Shown piece by piece: positions 33,519 to 40,439 of a stretch of DNA of 40,439 nt. The translations under genes were made by a program, and so were the position numbers. Position 1 is the stretch's first letter; each line of letters starts with the position of its first letter. The DNA comes from an uncultured Clostridia bacterium (lineage in GTDB: Bacteria > Bacillota > Clostridia > TANB77 > CAG-508). The stretch is taken from positions 1 through 40,439 of the forward strand of contig CALXJQ010000005.1 in the NCBI GenBank assembly GCA_944388665.1, given 5' to 3'. The notes under the pieces were generated by a model. That model saw nothing but the letters and a program-made list of their open reading frames with translations. It had not been told where the DNA came from and did no database searches.

Positions 33519-34940
33519 TGCATTCCAAAATGCTTTATATGTCTTATATGCAGAGTAAATATCGAATTTACTAGTAACTTCATAAGGAGAGTGCATTGAT
33601 AAAAGTGGAACTCCGCAGTCAATTACATCAACACCCTTATTTGCTAAGATGTAAGCGATGGTGCCACCACCACCAACGTCAACTTTTCCAAGCTCAGCAA
33701 TTTGATATTTTATGCTGTTAGACTCTAATATATTGCGTATCCAAGCAACGTACTCAGCATTTGCATCAGATGCACTAGACTTGCCACGCGCACCAGTGTA
33801 TTTATTTAAGCTGATGCCTTTGCCGATGTATCCAGCGTTTGTTCTGTCTGAAACTGAAGCATAAATTGGGTCGAATCCAGCATCAACGTCAGAAGAAAGC
33901 ATTTTTGAGTAACAGAATACCTTGTCAAGCAAGTTTGACCTATTAATACCAAGTTTATTCAAAAGCTCAGACATAAAATAATCAAATGTATGAGACTCCA
34001 TGCCCGTATTTCCCATGCTTCCAATTTCTTCCTTATCAGACAAGATGCAAACAGCAGTATTTTTAACATTCTCAAGCTCCATCATAGCGGCAAGTGAAGT
34101 ATATGCACATACTTTGTCATCTTGACCATAAGCAGCAACCATGCTCTCGTCAAAGCCCATACTTCTAGCCTTAAAAGCAGGAACAAGTTCAAGCTCGGCG
34201 CTCATAAAATCAGCTTCAGTAATGCCATAAGCCTTATTTAGCAAATTAAGAATATTAAGTTTTACCTTTTCAGCAACAGCCTTATTATCATCACCGTCAG
34301 ATGCTCCATTCTCAACATAAGGCATACTGCCAATTAAAAGCATCAAATCTTCACCATCAATGCCATCCTTTAACTTTTTTTCCATTTGAGCTTGAGCCAA
34401 ATGAGGCAACAAATCAGTAATTGTAAAAATAGGGTCATCTTCCTTCTCGCCAATATTTACCTCAATCTTTTCGCCGTTAGTCTTCACAATAACACCATGA
34501 ATAGCAAGCGGAATAGTTGTCCACTGATACTTCTTAATTCCACCATAATAATGTGTCTTAAAATAAGCAAGGCCTGTGTCCTCACAAAGAGGATTTGGCT
34601 TTAAATCTAGCCTTGGAGAATCTACGTGAGAACCAATAATGTGTACCCCATTCTCAACTGAATTTTCGCCAATTACAGCCAAATACATACTCTTTCCTCT
34701 ATTAACAAAATAAACCTTGTCACCTACCTTCAAAGACTCACAATCATTAATATCTTTGAATCCATGATTATCTGCAAGCTCTTTAGCAGACTTAATAAAC
34801 TCACGCTCAGTCTTTGATTTATTTAAAAAATCAATATAATTTTTGGAAACCTCAAAAATTCTTGCTCTCTCTTGATCTGTAACACTTTCCCAACCGGTAG
34901 TTTTTACATTAAACAACTTTTTAGATAAATCTTTTTCCAT
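33516..34940 (-). CDS. M18 family metallo-aminopeptidase
   Basis: This is a 474-aa cytoplasmic two-zinc aminopeptidase, usually a dodecamer, that trims acidic N-terminal residues. Metal and catalytic motifs are GSHVDSPRLDLKP (His and the following Asp), SDGDDNKA, DKEEIGSMGNTG (Glu-Glu), SSDVDAGFDP and MHSPYEV near the C-terminus. It matches the longer clostridial M18 branch. The start at 34940 (MEKDLSKKLF) has GGGAGG 10 bases upstream; the in-frame start at 34970 lies before that site. An extended -10 (TGATATACT) without a clear -35 lies upstream. Stand-alone gene. Confidence 0.93.
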   Translation of the reverse strand: MEKDLSKKLFNVKTTGWESVTDQERARIFEVSKNYIDFLNKSKTEREFIKSAKELADNHGFKDINDCESLKVGDKVYFVNRGKSMYLAVIGENSVENGVHIIGSHVDSPRLDLKPNPLCEDTGLAYFKTHYYGGIKKYQWTTIPLAIHGVIVKTNGEKIEVNIGEKEDDPIFTITDLLPHLAQAQMEKKLKDGIDGEDLMLLIGSMPYVENGASDGDDNKAVAEKVKLNILNLLNKAYGITEADFMSAELELVPAFKARSMGFDESMVAAYGQDDKVCAYTSLAAMMELENVKNTAVCILSDKEEIGSMGNTGMESHTFDYFMSELLNKLGINRSNLLDKVFCYSKMLSSDVDAGFDPIYASVSDRTNAGYIGKGISLNKYTGARGKSSASDANAEYVAWIRNILESNSIKYQIAELGKVDVGGGGTIAYILANKGVDVIDCGVPLLSMHSPYEVTSKFDIYSAYKTYKAFWNA

Positions 34941-35027
34941 ATAAATCATTCCTCCCTTAAAAATTATCAAACAAAGTATATCACGTTAAAAATAATTTTT
35001 CCAGTTTTTCTACAATTTATACAAAAA

Positions 35028-35056
35028 TGAACTTTAAGGAACGTCCCCAAAGTTCA
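35028..35056 (-). repeat. REP type B palindrome
   Basis: TGAACTTT (35028-35035) and AAAGTTCA (35049-35056) flank AAGGAACGTCCCC. It lies between the divergent aminopeptidase and cadC-like promoters. Confidence 0.85.
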
Positions 35057-35074
35057 AAAAATTAAAAAAAGTAC

Positions 35075-35132
35075 TTGACAATTGAATATAGATTCAACTA
35101 TAATATATTTAATAGTTGAATAACAGTTCAAC
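35075..35132 (+). promoter_or_regulatory. cadC-cadA promoter with two operators
   Basis: TTGACA (35075-35080) and TATAAT (35099-35104) are 18 bp apart. Operator 1, TTGAAT-4-ATTCAA (35082-35097), fills the spacer. Operator 2, GTTGAA-6-TTCAAC (35115-35132), lies just after the predicted start point. Both match the TTGAA/TTCAA symmetry of ArsR/SmtB sites. Repressor bound at either site would block RNA polymerase, and metal would release it. Confidence 0.75.
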
Positions 35133-35169
35133 CAAAACGATAGAAGTGAACAAAAATGGGGGCGATTTA

Positions 35170-35532
35170 ATGTCAAGAAACGAGTTTATATGTGATTGCA
35201 ATATCATACATCAAGATATTGTAGATGATACAATGAATAAAATGCCAGATGCAGATACGTTTAATAAACTGGCTGAATTTTTTAAGATTATAGGAGATTC
35301 TACGAGGACTAAGATTTTATTTGCACTTGACCAAAATGAGATGTGTGTGTGTGATATAGCAAATGTGCTAGGAATGAGCAAGTCATCTATATCACATCAG
35401 TTAGGCACATTAAGAAGGTCTGGAATTGTAAAGTGTAGGAGAGAAGGCAAAGAGGTGTATTATATGCTTGACGATGACCATATTAAGAGAGTTTTTGAGG
35501 TAGGAATAGAACACATAGAACACAGAAAATAA
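35170..35532 (+). CDS. cadC: CadC-like ArsR/SmtB metal-sensing repressor
   Basis: This is a 120-aa winged-helix repressor that leaves DNA when it binds Cd, Pb or Zn. Cys8 and Cys10 in the N-terminal arm (FICDCN) and Cys59/Cys61 in EMCVCD form an alpha3N-type thiolate site; DDDH (102-104) and H115/H118 near the C-terminus suggest a second alpha5 site as in CzrA. The recognition helix is in MSKSSISHQLGTLRRSGIV. The start at 35170 has GGGGGCG just upstream; an in-frame TTG at 35116 would lie inside operator 2 and is rejected. It forms an operon with the ATPase 78 bp downstream and likely represses both. Confidence 0.9.
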   Translation: MSRNEFICDCNIIHQDIVDDTMNKMPDADTFNKLAEFFKIIGDSTRTKILFALDQNEMCVCDIANVLGMSKSSISHQLGTLRRSGIVKCRREGKEVYYMLDDDHIKRVFEVGIEHIEHRK

Positions 35533-35610
35533 AGTAAATAACGAAAAACTTTGACTATGCAAAAGCCAAAAAAATTTATGATATTAAAATAAGAAAGGAA
35601 AGTGAAAGTT

Positions 35611-37455
35611 ATGAAGACGAAGGCGTTGAGGATTGTGATTGCACTTGTATTATTTGTAATAGCGCTAACGGTAAATTTTAGTAATGAATTGATAAATGAT
35701 GTTATATTTATTGTAAGTTATTTGATTGTAGGACTAGAAATTTTGAAAGAGGCCATAGAGAACATTTTTAAAGGAGAAATTTTTGATGAGAATTTTCTTA
35801 TGTCAGTAGCAACTATTGGAGCTTTTGCAATTGGAGAGTTCCCAGAGGCTGTTGCAGTAATGCTATTTTATCAAGTAGGGGAATTCTTTCAAGACTATGC
35901 AGTTGATAAGTCTAGAAAGTCAATTTCAAGCTTGATGGATATAAGGCCAGATTTTGCAAATGTTATAAGAGATGGAAAAATAGAGAAGGTAAATCCAAAT
36001 GAAGTAAATATAGGAGACACTATAGTTATAAAACCAGGTGAAAAAGTACCACTAGATGGAAAAATTGTAGAGGGAAAGACTTCGCTTGATACGAAGGCAT
36101 TAACTGGCGAAACTTTGCCAAGGGATGCAAAAGAAGGCGATGAAGTTCTAAGTGGATGTATCAATATAGAAGGATTAATAAAAGTCGAAGTGACAAAGGC
36201 TTTTGGAGAATCAACAGTAAGTAAGATTTTAGATTTAGTAGAAAATGCAAGTAACAAAAAGTCTAAATCTGAGAACTTTATAACTAAATTTTCAAAATAC
36301 TATACGCCAACAGTTGTAATTATTGCGTTACTACTTGCGATTATTCCTCCTTTAATTATTGAAGGTGCAACATTTTCAGATTGGATTTACAGAGCTTTAT
36401 CATTTTTAGTTGTTTCTTGCCCTTGTGCACTAGTAATTTCAATACCTCTAAGCTTTTTTGGAGGAATAGGGGGAGCCTCTAAAATAGGTGTACTAATAAA
36501 AGGAAGCAATTATTTGGAAGCTCTAGCAGATACGGAAATAGTTGTTTTTGATAAAACAGGAACTTTAACAAAGGGAGTTTTCGAAGTGCAAAAGGTTAGC
36601 CCTGTAGGCATTTCAAAAGATGAACTACTAAAAATCGCAGTATATGCAGAAAATTATTCTAACCACCCAATTTCTAAGTCACTAAAGGAAGCATACAACA
36701 ATGCTATAGATGAAAGCAAAATAATAAAAACCCAAGAATTACCTGGTTTAGGAATTATGGCTCAAATTGATAAAAAGGACGCATTAGTAGGAAACGAAAA
36801 GTTAATGAAAGAAAAACATATAGACTTTACAAAAACAAATGATATAGGAACCATTTTATATATAGCAATAGATGGCGTTTATGCTGGATATATATTAATT
36901 GCAGATAAAATAAAAGATGACTCAGCCACAGCAATTCAAAGCCTAAAGAAAAACAAAATCAATCAAATAGTAATGCTAACTGGTGATAGAAAAGAAGTTG
37001 GAGAAGCAGTTGCAAAACAGCTCGGAATAAACAAGGTATATGCAGAGCTATTGCCTGACGGCAAAGTTGAAAAAGTAGAAGAATTAATGAAAACCAAAAG
37101 CGAAAAAGGCAAGTTGGCTTTCGTAGGCGATGGCATCAATGATGCGCCAGTGCTTGCACTAGCAGATATAGGAATTGCAATGGGTGGCCTTGGCTCAGAT
37201 GCAGCAATAGAGGCAGCAGACATAGTAATTATGACTGATGAAACTTCTAAAATAAGTAAGGCAATAAATTTGTCAAAAAGAACAATGAGAATAGTTAAAG
37301 AAAACATAATTTTCGCAATAGGAGTAAAAATCTTAGTACTAATTTTAAGTGCATTTGGAATTTCAACATTGTGGCAGGCAGTCTTCGCAGACGTTGGTGT
37401 TTCAGTAATTGCAGTACTTAATGCTTTAAGAGTATTAAGAGTAAAAAATAAATAA
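35611..37455 (+). CDS. cadA: Cd/Zn/Pb-exporting P1B-type ATPase lacking an N-terminal metal-binding domain
   Basis: This is a 614-aa heavy-metal efflux pump of the cell membrane. The CPC metal motif is at 270-272 (SCPCALV), phosphorylation Asp at 314 (DKTGTLTKG), TGE in ALTGETLP, the HP motif in SNHPISKSL, and hinge GDGINDAP. A P1B-2 C-terminal helix pair with WQAVFADVGVSVIAVLNALR completes it. Unlike standard CadA/ZntA there is no HMA domain with CxxC; the protein starts directly with the first membrane helix. AAAGGAA lies 10 bases before the ATG at 35611 (the in-frame GTG at 35602 is too close). It is co-transcribed with the CadC-like repressor. Confidence 0.94.
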   Translation: MKTKALRIVIALVLFVIALTVNFSNELINDVIFIVSYLIVGLEILKEAIENIFKGEIFDENFLMSVATIGAFAIGEFPEAVAVMLFYQVGEFFQDYAVDKSRKSISSLMDIRPDFANVIRDGKIEKVNPNEVNIGDTIVIKPGEKVPLDGKIVEGKTSLDTKALTGETLPRDAKEGDEVLSGCINIEGLIKVEVTKAFGESTVSKILDLVENASNKKSKSENFITKFSKYYTPTVVIIALLLAIIPPLIIEGATFSDWIYRALSFLVVSCPCALVISIPLSFFGGIGGASKIGVLIKGSNYLEALADTEIVVFDKTGTLTKGVFEVQKVSPVGISKDELLKIAVYAENYSNHPISKSLKEAYNNAIDESKIIKTQELPGLGIMAQIDKKDALVGNEKLMKEKHIDFTKTNDIGTILYIAIDGVYAGYILIADKIKDDSATAIQSLKKNKINQIVMLTGDRKEVGEAVAKQLGINKVYAELLPDGKVEKVEELMKTKSEKGKLAFVGDGINDAPVLALADIGIAMGGLGSDAAIEAADIVIMTDETSKISKAINLSKRTMRIVKENIIFAIGVKILVLILSAFGISTLWQAVFADVGVSVIAVLNALRVLRVKNK

Positions 37456-37507
37456 AGATTGCAAATAAGCGGCATTATCATCTTCTGGACTTAAAAATAA
37501 ATAAAGC

Positions 37508-37536
37508 TTGAAACGATATATTAAATATGGTAAAAT
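37508..37536 (+). promoter_or_regulatory. Promoter of the MgtA-like ATPase, TTGAAA-17-TAAAAT
   Basis: TTGAAA (37508-37513) and TAAAAT (37531-37536) are 17 bp apart, with an extended TGG. The predicted start near 37543 falls inside the type C palindrome, so the ~128-base leader begins with a hairpin arm and also carries a type B element. Confidence 0.7.
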
Positions 37537-37577
37537 AATTTTGTGCCATTTGGGACGCACCTTTTTGGCACAAAATT
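37537..37577. repeat. REP type C palindrome
   Basis: AATTTTGTGCCA (37537-37548) pairs perfectly with TGGCACAAAATT (37566-37577). The loop contains TTTGGGACGCACC, a GGGACG core. Confidence 0.8.
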
Positions 37578-37621
37578 GCTGAAAGTGTGAGACAAAATGT
37601 GCTAAATTCGAATTGAAAAAG

Positions 37622-37650
37622 TGAAATTTAAGGAACGTCCCCAAAGTTCA
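37622..37650 (-). repeat. REP type B palindrome with one arm mismatch
   Basis: TGAAATTT and AAAGTTCA flank AAGGAACGTCCCC. It ends 7 bases before the AGGAG of the MgtA-like gene, so pairing could affect access to the ribosome site. Confidence 0.75.
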
Positions 37651-37670
37651 ATGTACAGGAGATGAAATTT

Positions 37671-40265
37671 ATGGAAGAGATTGATGTTGTGAAACTTTAT
37701 GGAAAAGAAGGAACTCTACCTAAAGAGGAATTTCTAAAACAATACAAAGTTAGCCCAGAGGGCTTAAGCGAAGCAAAGGCGCAAGAGAGACTGAACAAAT
37801 ATGGTACAAATGAGGTAAAGCAGAATAAGCCAAAGAAGTGGTACAATTATTTTGTAGAGAGTCTTTTTACGCCATTTAATTGTATTTTAATTGGTATTGC
37901 ATTTGTATTATATTACACAGATGTGTATTTGTCGAGCCCGCCCAATTATAGCAGTGTGATTGTTATTGCTATTTTGGTTATTGTTAGCACTTTGCTAGAT
38001 TTTATAGAGGAGTTTAGGTCTAACAAAGCGGCAGAAAAGCTAAAGGAGTTAGTTGCCACTACAACAACGGTTATAAGGGATGGCAAGCAAGTAAATATTC
38101 CTATAAAAGATGTTGTTTTAGGCGATGTGGTTATTTTGTCTGCAGGTAGCATGGTTCCTGCGGATTTGAGAATTATTGAAGCAAGGTACTTGTATGTAGG
38201 CCAATCTGCACTGACGGGCGAGTCTGACAGTGTAAAGAAAACTGAAGAGATGGAGCTAAAGTTGAGCGAAATAGAGGGTCTTACGGATTTTGATAGCATC
38301 TGTTTTATGGGTACAAATGTTGTAAGCGGATCTGCAAAAGGAATTGTTATTAAGACAGCTGACTCTACTTATTTTGGTAAAGTAGCACACACATTAAACA
38401 AAAAGCCAGAAACGGCCTTCCAAAAGGGAATTAAAAATGTAAGTAGATTGTTAATAAGGTTTATGCTAGTGCTTATACCACTGGTATTTATAATAAATGT
38501 ATGGAAGCATGAAGTTATTTTATCATTTACATTTGCAGTGGCAATTGCAATAGGAATAACGCCATTATTATTGCCAGTAATTTTATCATCTAATTTGTCA
38601 AAAGGCGCAGTAAGAATGTCAAAGAAAAAGACTATTGTAAAATCGCTAGATTCTATACAAAGTTTTGGCGCAATGAATATTTTGTGTACAGATAAAACCG
38701 GAACGCTAACAGAGGACAAGATTGTACTAGAAAAATATTTAGATATACACGGTGCAGAAGATATACGAATTTTGAAATATGCATATCTTAACTCAAGCTT
38801 TCAAGCTGGATTAATGGGGAATATAGATGAAGCCGTTGTAAAAAGGGCAGAAGAGAACGGATTGGCAGATTTTAAAAATCAATTTAAGCTAGTAGATGAA
38901 ATTCCATTTGATTTTAGCAGAAGGCGTCTATCCGTAGTAATTACAGCTGATGGCAAGCATAAAGAAATAGTTACCAAAGGTGCTGTTGAAGAAATATTAA
39001 GCATCTGCACAAAAGTAGACTACAAGGGCGAAATTACACCTATCACAAAAGCAATAAAAGATAATGTATTAAAAATCAGCAGAGACTTAAACAAAAATGG
39101 CCTAAGGGTTATTGCCGTTTGTAAAAAAGACGATGAGACAGAAAGAACAGACTTTGAAGTTAGTGACGAAAAAGAAATGACATTAATAGGATTTATAGGT
39201 TTCTTAGACCCACCAAAAGAGAGCGCAAAGGAATCTATAAAAGGTCTAAGAAAAGCACATATACGTGTTATGGTGCTTACAGGTGATAATGCAGAAGTAA
39301 CGCGTTGCATCTGTAATAAAGTAGGAATAACTTCTAAAAAAATAGTTACAGGTGGGGAAATAGACAAATTATCTGATATGGCGCTTTCTAGGTTATTAAG
39401 AAAAAATAATATATTCGTAAAGCTATCACCAATACAAAAAACGAGAATAGTGCAAGTATTAAGAGAATCAGGTAATGTAGTTGGATATATGGGAGATGGA
39501 ATAAACGATAGCCCATCACTTAGTAGCTCAGATGTTGGAATTTCAGTAGACACAGCAGTAGATATTGCCAAAGAATCAGCAGATATCATTTTGCTAGAAA
39601 AAGACCTAAATGTATTACTTGCTGGTGTAAAAGAAGGCAGGCGTGCATTTGCCAACTTGATGAAATACATCAAAATGGCAATAAGCTTCAACTTTGGAGA
39701 AGTAACCTCAGTAATTATAGCAAGCATATTCTTACCATTCTTACCAATAACGCCTATCCAACTATTAGTGCAAGGACTATTATATGACTTTGGTCAACTA
39801 ACAATGCCATTTGACAATGTAGACGACGAATATCTAACACGCCCTAAAAAATGGGACATGAAAAGCCTAAAACAATTCATGTTCTTCATGGGGCCACTAA
39901 GCTCATGCTTTGACATGATAGTATTCGCTTGCTTGTGGTTCATATTTGGCGTTCGTGAAGCTGCACTATTCCAAACAATTTGGTTTGCCTACGGAAACGT
40001 AGAAAACCTATTTGGAATGCACATAATAAGAACAGCAAAAATACCATTCGTACAAAGCAATGCCAGCCCAGTAGTATACTTCTCATCAATATTGCTTAGC
40101 ATAGTTTCAGTTGCATTGCCATTCACTGCCTTGGGCCAAATGATAGGACTAGTGCCAATTCCACTAGAATATATGTCAATAATCATTGGAGTACCAATAC
40201 TATTCTGTATAGTTGCACTTATAGCTAAAAAATACTATATCAGAAAATTTAGAGAATGGATATAA
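37671..40265 (+). CDS. MgtA-like P3-type ATPase with changed cation-site residues
   Basis: This is an 864-aa membrane P-type ATPase with closest resemblance to Mg2+ importers MgtA/MgtB. Matches include GAVRMSKKKTIVKSLDSIQ, phosphorylation Asp341 (CTDKTGTLTEDKI), ALTGESD, FDFSRRRLSVV, LTGDNAEVT, GDGINDSPS, DIAKESADIILLEKDL and the C-terminal RTAKIPFVQS. Ion-site positions differ from E. coli MgtA as I recall it: TPEMLP is TPLLLP (Leu299), QNLMYD is QGLLYD (Gly702; Asp706 kept), and SNFGN is FNFGE (Glu677). Substrate could therefore differ from Mg2+. The start at 37671 has AGGAG 9 bases upstream; the ATG at 37662 abuts it. The stop is followed at once by a composite palindrome. Confidence 0.9.
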   Translation: MEEIDVVKLYGKEGTLPKEEFLKQYKVSPEGLSEAKAQERLNKYGTNEVKQNKPKKWYNYFVESLFTPFNCILIGIAFVLYYTDVYLSSPPNYSSVIVIAILVIVSTLLDFIEEFRSNKAAEKLKELVATTTTVIRDGKQVNIPIKDVVLGDVVILSAGSMVPADLRIIEARYLYVGQSALTGESDSVKKTEEMELKLSEIEGLTDFDSICFMGTNVVSGSAKGIVIKTADSTYFGKVAHTLNKKPETAFQKGIKNVSRLLIRFMLVLIPLVFIINVWKHEVILSFTFAVAIAIGITPLLLPVILSSNLSKGAVRMSKKKTIVKSLDSIQSFGAMNILCTDKTGTLTEDKIVLEKYLDIHGAEDIRILKYAYLNSSFQAGLMGNIDEAVVKRAEENGLADFKNQFKLVDEIPFDFSRRRLSVVITADGKHKEIVTKGAVEEILSICTKVDYKGEITPITKAIKDNVLKISRDLNKNGLRVIAVCKKDDETERTDFEVSDEKEMTLIGFIGFLDPPKESAKESIKGLRKAHIRVMVLTGDNAEVTRCICNKVGITSKKIVTGGEIDKLSDMALSRLLRKNNIFVKLSPIQKTRIVQVLRESGNVVGYMGDGINDSPSLSSSDVGISVDTAVDIAKESADIILLEKDLNVLLAGVKEGRRAFANLMKYIKMAISFNFGEVTSVIIASIFLPFLPITPIQLLVQGLLYDFGQLTMPFDNVDDEYLTRPKKWDMKSLKQFMFFMGPLSSCFDMIVFACLWFIFGVREAALFQTIWFAYGNVENLFGMHIIRTAKIPFVQSNASPVVYFSSILLSIVSVALPFTALGQMIGLVPIPLEYMSIIIGVPILFCIVALIAKKYYIRKFREWI

Positions 40266-40320
40266 TGAACTTTGGGGACGTCCCTTTTTGGCACATTTGT
40301 GTTAAAGGGTGTCCCCAAAA
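40266..40320 (+). repeat. Composite REP: type B left half joined to type C
   Basis: It starts as type B (TGAACTTTGGGGACG), then continues CCCTTTTTGGCAC like type C. TTTGGGGACGTCCCTTT (40271-40287) pairs with AAAGGGTGTCCCCAAA (40304-40319) with one offset. It begins at the stop of the MgtA-like gene. Confidence 0.75.
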
Positions 40321-40322
40321 TT

Positions 40323-40439
40323 TTAATTCAATAATTTTTCTATTTCTTCTCGTGCTAGTCCGGTTAATTTTATTATAGTGTCTATGTCCATTTTATTTTC
40401 AAGCATTTTCTTGGCAATTTCAACTTTGCTTTTTTGCAT
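40323..40439 (-). CDS. C-terminal end of a probable Rpn-family (PD-(D/E)XK) nuclease/transposase, cut by the window edge
   Basis: The minus strand reads KSKVEIAKKMLENKMDID, then TIIKLTGLAREEIEKLLN and a TAA stop. This pattern (E-I-A-K-x-M-L...D-I-D-x-I...T-G-L-x-x-E-E-I-x-x-L) is the usual tail of Rpn family recombination-promoting nucleases and related PDDEXK transposases; the catalytic core would be outside the window. An ATG sits exactly at the edge (40439) but is probably internal. Only 38 residues are visible, so the family call rests on the tail alone. Confidence 0.55.
   Translation of the reverse strand: MQKSKVEIAKKMLENKMDIDTIIKLTGLAREEIEKLLN

Noticed and set aside
37543..37670. Mg2+ riboswitch ahead of the MgtA-like gene
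   Set aside because: The leader consists mainly of two REP-type palindromes and shows no M-box-like conserved loops that I can see.
39020..39727. 235-codon minus-strand frame
   Set aside because: Antisense shadow of the MgtA-like gene, rich in Ser/Thr/Ile as expected of a reverse-frame artefact.

Overview
The window is AT-rich and gene-dense. Its promoters are TTGACA/TATAAT-like, many with extended -10 elements, and its ribosome binding sites are strong AGGAGG types. Gene content (Tex, ABC-F, CadC/CadA, HD-GYP, a thioester-domain surface protein, a reductase-terminated NRPS) points to a low-GC Firmicute, most likely an uncultured gut-type Clostridia. That placement is inference; no rRNA or tRNA gene was seen.

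Layout, left to right. Positions 1-3305 carry an MacB/FtsX-type ABC exporter, divergent from a gene lost off the left edge. A CorA-type Mg2+ channel follows (3460-4410). Next is a REP-associated tyrosine transposase (RAYT, 4624-5400) framed by two inverted copies of a palindrome, then an ABC-F ATPase, an unknown 185-aa protein and a DUF378 membrane protein. At 8512-9808 lies a frameshifted CapA-like gene. A minus-strand operon (13683-9904) encodes a GT2/GT-D fusion glycosyltransferase, a polysaccharide pyruvyl transferase and a PP2C-like protein, which suggests modification of a cell-wall polymer. Tex (13877-16063) converges on an HD-GYP response regulator. A 1415-aa C-A-T-R nonribosomal peptide synthetase (24067-19820) is directly followed by a membrane histidine kinase, and the regulator lies downstream. 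An HtrA protease is transcribed divergently from the NRPS. After it come a 224-bp nested palindrome and a 2120-aa surface protein with a predicted Cys-Gln thioester adhesion domain and long SpaA/DUF11-like repeats. The right part holds a 44-aa protein, an acyltransferase-3, an M18 aminopeptidase, a CadC-like repressor with a Cd/Zn ATPase, an MgtA-like P-type ATPase with altered ion-site residues, and the C-terminal end of an Rpn-like gene cut by the window edge.

A network of short palindromes runs through most of the window. Three stem types (A: GGTGTTTTT/AAAAACACC; B: TGAACTTT/AAAGTTCA; C: TGGCA-type) all carry an off-centre GGGGAC or GGGACG core in the loop. Type A elements usually sit just after a stop codon on the same strand. 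One pair frames the RAYT and another frames a RAYT-less 0.5-kb segment. I read them as the REP family served by this RAYT (inference).

The strongest leads are the RAYT/REP system with interchangeable stems; the NRPS-reductase co-translated with a sensor kinase; the giant thioester adhesin; the nested foldback element at 25300-25523; the MgtA-like pump whose canonical cation ligands are replaced; and the CapA-like gene that has lost both its frame and its expected metal ligands.
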